Positions 52,043 through 60,804 of a DNA stretch of 64,000 nucleotides are shown here, in pieces. Made by a program: the position numbers and the translations under genes. Each line of letters begins with the position of its first letter. Positions within the stretch are counted from its first letter, which is position 1. Source of the stretch: an uncultured Flavobacteriaceae bacterium (GTDB lineage Bacteria > Bacteroidota > Bacteroidia > Flavobacteriales > Flavobacteriaceae); assembly GCA_947494825.1 (NCBI GenBank), contig CANLWN010000001.1, forward strand, positions 310,001 through 374,000. Direction: 5' to 3'. Below the pieces are notes generated by a model. The model made no database searches and was not told where the DNA came from. It saw only the letters and a list, made by a program, of their open reading frames with translations.

Positions 52043-53131
52043 TCATTCACAACCGCCCGTAAAACCATTGGCACTGAACTTGGTCTGTACGGCACCTTGC
52101 TGACTCCCATCCTTTACCTGTATGGCCAGGTTATTCTCACCACTGCCGTCCCGTTTTGGCGTGCAATACTCAAAAAGATAAAAGCTGTTGGCCTGTTCGG
52201 CCACTCTAAAGGAGATATCGTTAAAGGTAGTTTCGAGTTCTGCAGCATTTCCCGCGAACACGCTAAAGGTCTTACCGATATCTGCCAAGATCTGCGTATC
52301 TATTTCGCTGCCAAGGCCTATAGTGAAAAAGGAAATATTGGGGTTTGCCCCGTTCACTTTGTTCAACGCATCCCTTTCGGTAAAACGGGAAGCCTGATCC
52401 GTGCCGTCTGTAAACACCACAATGGAGGCCGCACCTATGATTTTGTTGTTACTGTTTTCTCGCAGTAGCCCTTCAGCGATATCGGTAGATTTTATGACCG
52501 CACCGTACAAATCGGTGGAGGGATCATTGCTGATATCCGGACCTATCCCTTCAATAGCATTGGTCAGTTCGGTTTTGGAGGAGGTAAGTGGGTTCAACAA
52601 ATGTAGTTCGTCCTCCCCATCGAACCAATAAATGGCCATTTTAAACGAGTCCGTCTCTGCTGCGGGGATAACCTTATCGATAAAACTTATGGAAGCCGTT
52701 TTGAGCTCTTCCAAACTACTGCTCAATACACTGTTGCTCAAATCGAGCACCAAAAGTGTGTTGTTGTTGAAAACTTGGGAGTTGGGAGAGATACGGGCCA
52801 GGGACTCCGAAGTGGAGATGGTATTGAAACAATCATCGTTCCGTCCCTGTTCAAATATCGTAAACTGGTCTGCCGTTAGGCCCGAAACTGGGCTGCCATT
52901 GGTATCCGACACTTTAAAGAGAATAGATACCTTACCGGGTGGGGTGGTAAATTGATCTTGAATGGATAGGATCAGTTGATCTTCACCTAGGGCAAGGCAA
53001 TCATCCACCGGTTTGCCCAGGCCGAGGCCGCCTTGGCCAAAATCAAAATTCACATCATCATCTGCGTTCCCACAGGAAAATAGCAAAACAAAACTGCAAA
53101 AAGCAGTGAATAGCTTAGCGTATGGTTTCAT
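52043..53131 (-). CDS. VWA-domain lipoprotein
   Basis: A 362 aa lipoprotein (FVLLFSCGNADDD) from the ATG at 53131; the TTG two codons upstream is less likely. The von Willebrand A domain has the MIDAS motif LLVLDLSNSVLSS (DxSxS), a Thr/Ser region DPSTDLYGAV and VVFTDGTDQASRFTE (the Asp in TDG). A preceding domain, IQDQFTTPPGKVSILFKVSD, is Ig-like. It probably mediates metal-dependent protein contact at the surface. The exact ligand is unknown. Confidence 0.9.
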   Translation of the reverse strand: MKPYAKLFTAFCSFVLLFSCGNADDDVNFDFGQGGLGLGKPVDDCLALGEDQLILSIQDQFTTPPGKVSILFKVSDTNGSPVSGLTADQFTIFEQGRNDDCFNTISTSESLARISPNSQVFNNNTLLVLDLSNSVLSSSLEELKTASISFIDKVIPAAETDSFKMAIYWFDGEDELHLLNPLTSSKTELTNAIEGIGPDISNDPSTDLYGAVIKSTDIAEGLLRENSNNKIIGAASIVVFTDGTDQASRFTERDALNKVNGANPNISFFTIGLGSEIDTQILADIGKTFSVFAGNAAELETTFNDISFRVAEQANSFYLFEYCTPKRDGSGENNLAIQVKDGSQQGAVQTKFSANGFTGGCE

Positions 53132-53232
53132 TTTCAAAGTTTTTATGTTCCTTTAGCACAACGACCAAAAACCGCTTAAATTATGGTAGCTGCCAAGAAA
53201 GATTGTTAAACAATGTTAAAGGGGAACGCAAA

Positions 53233-53240
53233 TATTTTTG
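53233..53240 (+). promoter_or_regulatory. -7 element for ChbG-like gene
   Basis: TATTTTTG matches TAnnTTTG, 26 bp before the ATG at 53267. It places transcription start after the upstream in-frame start at 53213. Confidence 0.55.
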
Positions 53241-53266
53241 TAGCTTTCTTGGATAAATCAACACAT

Positions 53267-54208
53267 ATGAACAACAGGAAATTACACGCTTTAGGGTATG
53301 CACTGCTTTTTGGCCTTAGTTCGGTCTTTGCCCAAAACCAAACAATCGCGGAGCGTTTGGGGTACCCCGCCGATGCCAAACTCCTCATCATCCATGCTGA
53401 TGACTTGGGCGTTACCCATTCGGAAAACAAAGCGAGCATTTCGGGGCTGGAGGAGAGTCCGGTGAACTCTGCCAGTATCATGGTTCCTTGTCCCTGGTTT
53501 CCGGAAATTGCGGCCTATGCACGGGAAAACAAAACACAAGATCTTGGGTTGCACCTTACGCTCACTAGCGAATGGAAATATTATAAATGGGGCCCGGTTA
53601 CCTCTAGGGATTCGGTTCCCAGTCTGGTGAACAAGGATGGGTATTTTTATTCGGCAGTGGATAGTTTGGGTATGTATGGAACCGCTTCGGAGGTAGCCAT
53701 CGAATTGCGCAACCAGGTAAAAAAGGCCTATCGTTTTGGGATAGATGTTACCCATTTGGACGCACATATGGGCGCTGCGGTAAGTCGCCCAGACTACCTT
53801 GCCGCTTATATCAAGGTGGGACAAGAGTTTAAGCTTCCCGTATTGTTGGACCAACGGGTGCAAGCAATGGGAGAGGTGGGCATACCCCAACTCCTGAATG
53901 ATAAGGACGTCATAGTTGACCAGATTTATACAGCACTTCCGCCCGATTATGAAAAAGGGATGGCCCAGTACTACCTGGAGGTCTTTAAAGGGCTCCAGCC
54001 CGGACTCAACTGCCTCTTGATCCACTTAGCCTATGACGACACTGAAATGAAGGCCGTTACGGTAGACCACCCGCATTGGGGTGCTGCATGGCGGCAGGCC
54101 GATTATGATTTTTTTACAAGCAAGGAATGTGCTGCCGCTTTAAAGGAACAAAATATTGTTTTGGTGACCTGGAGAACGCTGCGCGATAAAATCACCCGGG
54201 CGGAGTAA
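53267..54208 (+). CDS. ChbG/HpnK (YdjC)-family carbohydrate deacetylase
   Basis: A 313 aa exported protein (signal ALGYALLFGLSSVFA). The YdjC-like deacetylase pattern is present: LLIIHADDLGVTHSENKA (Asp-Asp metal site), DLGLHLTLTSEW (His), and VTHLDAHMGAAVSRPDYLAA (His-x3-His). These enzymes remove acetyl groups from diacetylchitobiose or hopanoid-linked sugars. The exported location suggests a wall or polysaccharide substrate. Monocistronic. Confidence 0.9.
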   Translation: MNNRKLHALGYALLFGLSSVFAQNQTIAERLGYPADAKLLIIHADDLGVTHSENKASISGLEESPVNSASIMVPCPWFPEIAAYARENKTQDLGLHLTLTSEWKYYKWGPVTSRDSVPSLVNKDGYFYSAVDSLGMYGTASEVAIELRNQVKKAYRFGIDVTHLDAHMGAAVSRPDYLAAYIKVGQEFKLPVLLDQRVQAMGEVGIPQLLNDKDVIVDQIYTALPPDYEKGMAQYYLEVFKGLQPGLNCLLIHLAYDDTEMKAVTVDHPHWGAAWRQADYDFFTSKECAAALKEQNIVLVTWRTLRDKITRAE

Positions 54209-54274
54209 CGAGGGCAATGATAAAGAATTGTTAAATTGAAATCCTCCACTGTTAAAGTGAAAATAGTTGGGTTT

Positions 54275-54282
54275 TATTTTTG
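54275..54282 (+). promoter_or_regulatory. -7 element for the molybdenum operon
   Basis: TATTTTTG matches TAnnTTTG, leaving a leader of roughly 45-50 nt before the ATG at 54337. No molybdenum-cofactor riboswitch fits in so short a leader. Confidence 0.55.
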
Positions 54283-54336
54283 GTACCTTGTAGGGAAATG
54301 AACTAACAACAATCCAATAATCTAAAAAATTCCATT

Positions 54337-54798
54337 ATGCCAACGTATCAGTTAAAAGTAAATGGCGAGTCACATACCGTGGAAGCCAGCGAGGACACTC
54401 CTGTCCTTTGGGTTCTAAGGGACCACATGAATTTGGTGGGTACCAAGTTTGGTTGCGGCATCGCACAATGCGGGGCCTGCACCATTCATTTGGATGGCGA
54501 GGCCGTTCGCAGTTGTTCCCTGACCATGGCCCAGGTAGAGGGCAAGTCCCTGATTACCATTGAGGGGCTATCCGCCGATGGGTCGCATCCGGTGCAACAA
54601 GCCTGGAAAGAAGTGGACGTACCTCAGTGCGGCTACTGCCAAGCCGGACAGATCATGACCGCTTCCGCCTTTTTGGAAAAGAATCCAAGTCCTAGCTCGG
54701 AGGAAATCAAGAATGCCATGCATGGCAACATCTGTAGGTGCGCATCCTATAACCGTATCCATAAAGCGGTGGGAATTGCTGCAGAAAAAATGAGTTAA
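54337..54798 (+). CDS. 2Fe-2S subunit of a molybdenum hydroxylase (IorA-like)
   Basis: A 153 aa protein with two [2Fe-2S] domains. The plant-type ferredoxin half has CGIAQCGACTIHLDGE and a later Cys. The C-terminal half has PQCGYCQAGQIM and NICRCASYNRIH. This is the small electron-transfer subunit of two-subunit xanthine-dehydrogenase-family enzymes such as isoquinoline 1-oxidoreductase. It is paired with the large subunit 54 bp downstream. Confidence 0.95.
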   Translation: MPTYQLKVNGESHTVEASEDTPVLWVLRDHMNLVGTKFGCGIAQCGACTIHLDGEAVRSCSLTMAQVEGKSLITIEGLSADGSHPVQQAWKEVDVPQCGYCQAGQIMTASAFLEKNPSPSSEEIKNAMHGNICRCASYNRIHKAVGIAAEKMS

Positions 54799-54852
54799 TC
54801 AACGGTATTGAAATTCCTTATAGCGGGGAGTCCAATCAAAAACACTTTCAAC

Positions 54853-57087
54853 ATGTCAACATCAACATCATCATCCATAACCTTTAGCAGAAGGTCCTTT
54901 ATACGAACTTCTTCCTTGGCGAGCGGCGGACTCTTAATTGGGTTTAATCTGTTCCAGGCCTGTAAACCTAAAGCAGCGCCGCCCATTGATATTTCTCAAC
55001 TTAACTTCAACGACTTTAATGCCTTTATCAAAATAGCGGATAACGGTGCCGTTACTATTTTCTCTCCGAATCCGGAAATTGGACAGGGCGTAAAGACCTC
55101 CATGCCCATGATCATTGCAGAGGAATTGGACGTGGCATGGGACAACGTCTTTGTGCAACAAGGCATCCTGGACACCAATAATTATACGCGACAAGTGGCG
55201 GGGGGAAGTCAGTCCATTCGTTTTGGTTGGGACGCCCTGCGGCAGACGGGTGCCACAGCCCGACAAATGCTGGTGAACGCAGCAGCCGCCAAATGGGGGG
55301 TAGATGCATCGGAATGTACCACCAGTGAGGGTGTCATCACCAATGCGAAGGGGGAGACGTTGGGCTATGGCGATGTGGTAAAGGAGGCATCTGCGCTGGA
55401 AGTTCCGGAAGATGTTACTTTAAAGGAACCCAAGGATTATAAGATTATTGGCAAGGATGCCGGCAATGTGGATATCGATAAGATCATCACTGGAAAACCC
55501 TTGTTCGGGTTGGATTATAAGGCCGAGGGTATGGTATATGCCTGCGTACTTCGTCCACCAGCTTTTGGAAAGGTATTGGAATCCTATGACGATACAGAGG
55601 CCAGGGCCATGCCGGGAGTAATAGATGTGGTACGCATTGGTGCAAAAGCACAGAGCCTGTTCGAGGAGATTCCCAGATTGCAGAATATGATCGTGGCGAG
55701 TGACAAGGTCGCTGTTGTGGCCAAAACTACTTGGGAAGCCATGAAGGCCAAGAAGGCAATAAAGGCCACCTGGACCGATGGTACCCCTATGGAAAGTACG
55801 GAATTTCAGAACGAACAATTGATGGGCCTCTTGGATGGCAACACTTTCGAAACGCTCCGTTCCGATGGTGATGTAAAGAAAGCCTTTGCACAGGCCGATC
55901 AGACTTTGGAACGCACCTATGAATCGCCCTTTCTTCCACATAACTGCATGGAACCCATGAATTTCTATGCCAATGTCACCGATGAGAAGATCCATTTGGT
56001 AGGCCCCATACAGACGCCCGAGGGCACGGCAAACTTTGCAGCCAAGATGCTGGGCCGGGAAGCTACCGATGTGCATCTGGAGATGACCCGTATGGGTGGA
56101 GGCTTTGGAAGAAGGCTTTATGGGGATTTTGTACTCGAGGCAACGGAGATATCCGATGCCATAAAGAAACCGGTCAAAATGGTTTCTACAAGGGAAGATG
56201 ATATGTCCACGGGCATTTATCGTCCGTCCATCAAATATAGGATCAAAGCTTCCATCAAGGATGGAAAGGTTACGGGTTATCATCTAAAAGAAGCGTCGAT
56301 CAATACAAATATGTACGGGTTGATACCGAACTTTTTCCCTGCAGGCGCCATTGAAAACTATCAAGTAGACGTTGCCAACTATGACAGTAACGTCACTACC
56401 GGAGCCTGGCGTGCCCCGTACACCAATTTCCTCGCTTATGCCGAACAGAGCTTCTTTGATGAGCTCGCCGAGTTGATGGAAGTAGATCGTATTCAGCTTC
56501 GTTTGGATTTGCTCCAAAAGGTTAAGGGAACTACGGACGAACGTATCCAGTACGATCCGGAACGTATGGAAAAAGTAATCAAGACCGCCGTGGAAAAATC
56601 AGGATGGGGTACCAAATCGGAAGGGACCTACCAGGGCTTTGTAAATTACTACTGCCACAATTCGCATGTTGCTGAAGTGGCCGATGTGGTGATCGAAGAT
56701 GGCAAGCCTGTCGTAAAAAAGATTACATGCGTGGTAGACTGCGGTATTGTGGTGAACCCGCTTGGTGCTTTAAACCAAATAGAGGGCGGTGTTATTGATG
56801 GCGTCGGACATTCCATGTATAGCGACTTCGCCTTTGAGGATGGGGCACCCACTACAAAGAATTTTGATGCGTACCGATTGATTCGTATGAAAGAAGCGCC
56901 ACTGGTGGAGACACATTTTATCAAAAATGAGCTATCGCCTACAGGACTTGGGGAACCCACATTGCCCCCTGCAGGAGGTGCGGTGGCCAATGCTTTAAAA
57001 GCAGCAACCGGGAAAAGAATCTACCAACAACCTTTTATTAAGAATCCGGAACTCTTACAAGTTCCCGCTAAGGAAATTTTAGGATAA
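54853..57087 (+). CDS. Molybdopterin subunit of IorB-like hydroxylase, Tat-exported
   Basis: A 744 aa protein from ATG 54853; the TTG at 54808 would add 15 residues. The N-terminus has a twin-arginine signal (TFSRRSFIRTSSLASGG) with a lipobox-like FQACK. The xanthine-dehydrogenase-type large subunit is then seen: EIGQGVKTSMPMIIAEEL, MGGGFGRRLYGDFVLEA, GAWRAPYTNFLAY, and the catalytic Glu in GLGEPTLPPAGGAVANAL. The fold binds molybdopterin-cytosine dinucleotide in its relatives and hydroxylates aldehydes or N-heterocycles. It would be folded in the cytoplasm and exported with its small subunit. Confidence 0.94.
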   Translation: MSTSTSSSITFSRRSFIRTSSLASGGLLIGFNLFQACKPKAAPPIDISQLNFNDFNAFIKIADNGAVTIFSPNPEIGQGVKTSMPMIIAEELDVAWDNVFVQQGILDTNNYTRQVAGGSQSIRFGWDALRQTGATARQMLVNAAAAKWGVDASECTTSEGVITNAKGETLGYGDVVKEASALEVPEDVTLKEPKDYKIIGKDAGNVDIDKIITGKPLFGLDYKAEGMVYACVLRPPAFGKVLESYDDTEARAMPGVIDVVRIGAKAQSLFEEIPRLQNMIVASDKVAVVAKTTWEAMKAKKAIKATWTDGTPMESTEFQNEQLMGLLDGNTFETLRSDGDVKKAFAQADQTLERTYESPFLPHNCMEPMNFYANVTDEKIHLVGPIQTPEGTANFAAKMLGREATDVHLEMTRMGGGFGRRLYGDFVLEATEISDAIKKPVKMVSTREDDMSTGIYRPSIKYRIKASIKDGKVTGYHLKEASINTNMYGLIPNFFPAGAIENYQVDVANYDSNVTTGAWRAPYTNFLAYAEQSFFDELAELMEVDRIQLRLDLLQKVKGTTDERIQYDPERMEKVIKTAVEKSGWGTKSEGTYQGFVNYYCHNSHVAEVADVVIEDGKPVVKKITCVVDCGIVVNPLGALNQIEGGVIDGVGHSMYSDFAFEDGAPTTKNFDAYRLIRMKEAPLVETHFIKNELSPTGLGEPTLPPAGGAVANALKAATGKRIYQQPFIKNPELLQVPAKEILG

Positions 57088-57089
57088 GT

Positions 57090-57344
57090 ATGACTATTTT
57101 GCTATTTGGCATTACCAAGGATATCGTAGGCAGTTCATCCTTGTCCATGCCTGCATCCAGTGAATTCGGCAAGAAAAAAACCAAGACCGTGGGAGAACTC
57201 AAGGAATACTTGGGAAATACCTACCCAGGGCTTCGTAAGCTCTCTTCCCTGGCCATTGCCGTAAACAATGCTTATGCCGAGGATGACACAAAAATTGATA
57301 CCTTTGATGAAATTGCGCTGATACCCCCTGTAAGTGGGGGATAG
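57090..57344 (+). CDS. moaD: Molybdopterin synthase sulfur carrier MoaD
   Basis: An 84 aa ubiquitin-like protein ending in the essential Gly-Gly (LIPPVSGG), with TVGELKEYLGNTYPGLRKL in the usual position. MoeB adenylates the tail and a sulfur source thiocarboxylates it for MPT synthase. It lies 2 bp after the hydroxylase. MoaE, its partner, is not in the window. Confidence 0.94.
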   Translation: MTILLFGITKDIVGSSSLSMPASSEFGKKKTKTVGELKEYLGNTYPGLRKLSSLAIAVNNAYAEDDTKIDTFDEIALIPPVSGG

Positions 57345-57351
57345 GGCACAG

Positions 57352-58347
57352 ATGGATGCGTTTATGTTGATAGATAATCACAATAGAAAAATCAATTACC
57401 TGCGACTGGCCGTAACGGATCGGTGCAATCTTCGTTGCAACTATTGCATGCCCTCGGAAGGAATCAACTTTTCCAAGAACGACAAACTGTTCACCATTGA
57501 TGAGTTGACCCGTCTGAGTAAGATTATGGTAGAAATGGGCGTGGACAAGATTCGTTTAACGGGAGGAGAACCCTTTGTACGTAAGGACCTGATGGTCTTG
57601 TTGCGCCAATTAACCACTTTGGACGGATTGCAGGATATTTCCATTACTACCAATGCTACCTTGATCGGGCCCTATATTGATGAACTCAAGGAGCTGGGCA
57701 TTAAAAACATTAATGTAAGTCTGGATGCGATCAACCGGGAGACCTTTGAACGCATTACCAGGCGGGATCAGTATGACACCGTTCATAATAACCTGATCCG
57801 CCTTATCACGGAAGGGTTTAACGTGCGGATCAACTTCATCGCCTTGGAGCATCAGAATATACAGGATATTCTGCCCATCCTGGAATTGATGAAGCACTAC
57901 CCGGTCTCGGTGCGTTTTTTGGAAGAGATGCCCTTTAATGGCGGCAGCAAGAAATTCAATACCATTGCATGGGATTACAAACGTATCCTGGAACATATCC
58001 AGAGCGAGTATCCCGAAATTGAACAACTGGAATCCCCAAAAACATCCACCTCGATCAACTACAAGATCAAGGGACATGCGGGGACCTTTGGTCTCATACC
58101 CTCATTTACCCGTACTTTTTGTGGGAGTTGCAACAGACTCCGGATTTCAGCTACAGGTGATGTCATTACCTGTTTGTACGGTAAACCTAAAATGAACCTC
58201 AGGACCCTAATGCGCAATGAAAATGCGGAGGAAAATGTAAAAAAAGAGATCCTTAGGGCTGTTGGAAGCCGCGCAAAAACTGGTTTTGAAGCACAGGAAA
58301 AGCACACAGGGGTTTTTGACAGTTCCATGACTTCCATTGGGGGCTAG
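57352..58347 (+). CDS. moaA: GTP 3',8-cyclase MoaA
   Basis: A 331 aa radical SAM enzyme from ATG 57352; 57364 is an equal candidate, and a GTG at 57334 overlaps moaD. The N-terminal cluster is CNLRCNYCMP, with the GGEPF motif in LTGGEPFVRKDL. The C-terminal second cluster is RTFCGSCNRLRIS with a distal Cys (ITCLYG), and the tail ends in Gly-Gly (MTSIGG). It performs the first step of Moco synthesis. The MoaC partner is absent here. Confidence 0.96.
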   Translation: MDAFMLIDNHNRKINYLRLAVTDRCNLRCNYCMPSEGINFSKNDKLFTIDELTRLSKIMVEMGVDKIRLTGGEPFVRKDLMVLLRQLTTLDGLQDISITTNATLIGPYIDELKELGIKNINVSLDAINRETFERITRRDQYDTVHNNLIRLITEGFNVRINFIALEHQNIQDILPILELMKHYPVSVRFLEEMPFNGGSKKFNTIAWDYKRILEHIQSEYPEIEQLESPKTSTSINYKIKGHAGTFGLIPSFTRTFCGSCNRLRISATGDVITCLYGKPKMNLRTLMRNENAEENVKKEILRAVGSRAKTGFEAQEKHTGVFDSSMTSIGG

Positions 58348-58358
58348 GATTGGTAAAT

Positions 58359-58961
58359 ATGCATATGGAGAACATAAATAAAATATACGGCTTAGTACTA
58401 TCCGGGGGCAAAAGCACCCGCATGGGCACAGATAAAGGGTCCATAGCCTATCACAATATACCCCAACGCGATTATTTGTACCAACTGTTGGAAGAGGTAT
58501 GTGATAAGGTGTTTTTGAGCATTCGCCCTGAACAGGAGGCCATGCTAGCAGGGGGTAAGAACCTCATTTTGGATAAAAACGAATACAAAGGGCCCTATAA
58601 TGGCTTACTAAGCGCACACAGTCAATTCCCCGAGGTGGCGTGGATGGTACTTGCCTGTGATCTACCCTTGATAGATCTCAAAGCACTTCATCAGTTGAAG
58701 GCCAATAGGAATAGGAATGCGTGGGCAACGGCTTTTGCGACAAGGGAAAGTGGTTTGCCGGAACCCTTGGCAGCCATTTGGGAACCGGTGGGCCTTCGGG
58801 AATCCGTTCAGTATTTAAACGAGGGCAACGGTACCTGTCCGAGAAAGTTTTTAATTCGTTCCAATACCACCCTGGTATTTCCAGAGGAGGAACACGTATT
58901 GCTCAACGCCAATTCGAAGGAAGAATACCAAGCGGCGGTGCATAAATTGAACACGATTTGA
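58359..58961 (+). CDS. mobA: MobA-like molybdopterin nucleotidyltransferase
   Basis: A 200 aa nucleotidyltransferase: LVLSGGKSTRMGTDKGSIAY (NTP-binding loop), NEYKGPYNGLLSAHSQFP and VLACDLPLIDLKAL. This is the MobA pattern for GTP-dependent molybdopterin guanine dinucleotide synthesis. The operon also encodes a MocA-like enzyme (63012), which would provide the cytosine form used by XDH-family enzymes; why both are kept is not explained. The MoeB gene starts within its stop (TTGA). Confidence 0.9.
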   Translation: MHMENINKIYGLVLSGGKSTRMGTDKGSIAYHNIPQRDYLYQLLEEVCDKVFLSIRPEQEAMLAGGKNLILDKNEYKGPYNGLLSAHSQFPEVAWMVLACDLPLIDLKALHQLKANRNRNAWATAFATRESGLPEPLAAIWEPVGLRESVQYLNEGNGTCPRKFLIRSNTTLVFPEEEHVLLNANSKEEYQAAVHKLNTI

Positions 58962-60028
58962 CAAGTAACCGATACATACGCCAGACAAGCTTGAAGGAAT
59001 TTGGCCTTGCCGCACAGCAAAAGTTGGAAGAGGCGAAAGTCCTGGTGGTAGGTCTTGGAGGCCTGGGCGTTCCCGTGCTACAATACCTCAATGCCATGGG
59101 AGTGGGTACCTTGGGTCTCGTAGAAGGGGATTCCGTGGATTTGACCAATTTACAGCGACAGGTACTTTACAGTGAAAACGATATTGGTAGGCCTAAAATC
59201 CAAGTAATGTTGGAAAAGCTAAAGGCACAAAATTCAGGAACGTATTTCCACGCCTACGATACCTTCCTTACACGGGATAACGCCTTGCGAATTATTGCCG
59301 AATACGATGTAGTGGTAGATGCCACCGACAATTTTGCGACACGTTATCTGATCAACGACGCCTGCGTAATCCTGGACATTCCCTTTATATATGGTGCGCT
59401 ACATGCCTTTGAGGGGCAGGTGAGCGTCTTCAATTATAAGGACGGCCCTACCTATCGCTGCCTCTTTCCTACAATGCCGTCCACAGCGGAGATTCCCAAT
59501 TGTGATACCCATGGGGTTCTGGGAGTTATTCCTGGAATTATTGGAAATTTACAAGCACTGGAAGTGGTAAAAATAATTACAGGAATAGGTGAAATACTTT
59601 CAGGTAAATTATTATTATTCAATGGGTTAAGTCAATCATATAACAAGATATCCCTAACGGCTATTCCAGCAAATCTCAATAGGACCCGTTTGGAAGATTC
59701 TTATGGACAGGAACCTTGCGTTTCCGTAACGTCCATCACGGTCAACGAGCTTCAAACCATGCTTTCGGGTTCCAAATCCGTTCAGGTAATAGATGTAAGG
59801 ACCGCGCGGGAATACGCCGATTACAAACTTCCCCTGACCTTGAATATCCCTTTGGACGAATTGGAAAATCGAATTCAGGAGCTCAATCTAAAACAAACGG
59901 TATATTTCCTTTGCCAATCCGGGAAGCGGAGCGAAATAGCTATTCAAAAACTGGGTCCAAAATACCCGGAGACTGTATTTTACAATATCTTAGGGGGGAT
60001 TAATACATTTCTAGCCACATGCACCTGA
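58958..60028 (+). CDS. moeB: MoeB/ThiF adenylyltransferase fused to rhodanese
   Basis: A 356 aa two-domain protein. The E1-like domain has VLVVGLGGLGVPVLQYLNAM (ATP site), VDATDNFATRYLINDA, and the active Cys in PNCDTHGVLGVIPG. The E. coli MoeB zinc CxxC pairs are not kept (TYRC for CYRC, and only one Cys near residue 250). The C-terminal rhodanese has DVRTAREYADYKLP and the active loop LCQSGKRSE. It activates MoaD and may also transfer its sulfur. The start is TTG, coupled to mobA by a 4 bp overlap. Confidence 0.93.
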   Translation: MTSNRYIRQTSLKEFGLAAQQKLEEAKVLVVGLGGLGVPVLQYLNAMGVGTLGLVEGDSVDLTNLQRQVLYSENDIGRPKIQVMLEKLKAQNSGTYFHAYDTFLTRDNALRIIAEYDVVVDATDNFATRYLINDACVILDIPFIYGALHAFEGQVSVFNYKDGPTYRCLFPTMPSTAEIPNCDTHGVLGVIPGIIGNLQALEVVKIITGIGEILSGKLLLFNGLSQSYNKISLTAIPANLNRTRLEDSYGQEPCVSVTSITVNELQTMLSGSKSVQVIDVRTAREYADYKLPLTLNIPLDELENRIQELNLKQTVYFLCQSGKRSEIAIQKLGPKYPETVFYNILGGINTFLATCT

Positions 60029-60804
60029 CCGGACAAGAATTTATCTGGGTCATTTTTGGGTTTTTTATCATTGCAACCCTATATGCCTCAGTCGGATTTG
60101 GGGGAGGATCCAGCTATTTGGCTATTCTGGCCTTGGTATTCACTGGCTTTTTTGCCATTCGATCAACGGCCTTACTATGTAATTTAGTAGTGGTATCGGG
60201 CAGCTGCTATCTATATTTTAGAAGAGGACATCTCTACTTTCGGAAATTCCTCCCCTTTATCGTCACAAGCATTCCCTTGGCTTTTATAGGAGCTTCTTTT
60301 AAGCTAAAGGAAAACGTCTTTTTTATTATTCTTGGCGCTGCGCTTATTGCTTCAGCAGTGGCCTTGGTAGTACAAAGTTTTAAGTCGGCCGCAAGGATAA
60401 AGTTAAGGCGGGGATACCCCGTGTACATGAGCTATGTTTTGGGCGGAGTTATAGGACTGCTGTCGGGTCTGGTCGGAATTGGTGGGGGTATTTTCTTAGC
60501 CCCTGTATTAAATCATATGCGCTGGGAGACTCCAGTAAAAATCGCGGCCTTGGCCAGTTTTTTTATTCTGGTGAACTCTGTGGCTGGCCTGGGTGGTTTG
60601 TGGAGCAGCGGTACCTTTGAGGTGCCCTGGTCTATAGCGTTGGGGCTCCTGCTCGCTGTGTTTTTGGGTGGGCAATTGGGACTCCGCCTAAGTCTGGACA
60701 AATTGACCGGCAATGGTATACGCCTTATTACCGCATTGCTTGTCTTTATAGTAGGCGCACGGGTATTGGTAAGCAATGGACTTCAAATTTCTTTTGTTCA
60801 ATGA
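60019..60804 (+). CDS. TSUP (TauE/SafE)-family anion permease
   Basis: A 261 aa membrane protein with about eight helices and the duplicated family motif: LYASVGFGGGSSYLAILAL in the first half and GLLSGLVGIGGGIFLAPVLN in the second. TSUP proteins move sulfite, sulfoacetate, sulfonates or related oxyanions. Its embedding in a Moco operon (10 bp overlap with moeB, 4 bp with moeA) suggests a linked anion such as sulfite from the sulfuration step, or a molybdate-like oxyanion; this is inference. Confidence 0.9.
   Translation: MHLTGQEFIWVIFGFFIIATLYASVGFGGGSSYLAILALVFTGFFAIRSTALLCNLVVVSGSCYLYFRRGHLYFRKFLPFIVTSIPLAFIGASFKLKENVFFIILGAALIASAVALVVQSFKSAARIKLRRGYPVYMSYVLGGVIGLLSGLVGIGGGIFLAPVLNHMRWETPVKIAALASFFILVNSVAGLGGLWSSGTFEVPWSIALGLLLAVFLGGQLGLRLSLDKLTGNGIRLITALLVFIVGARVLVSNGLQISFVQ

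Noticed and set aside
54290-54336. A molybdenum-cofactor riboswitch before the IorA-like gene
   Set aside because: The leader is under 50 nt and lacks the structured length that riboswitch needs.
55420-56283. A 287-codon open frame on the minus strand
   Set aside because: It lies within the IorB-like gene, whose motifs are intact across it; composition is that of antisense codons.
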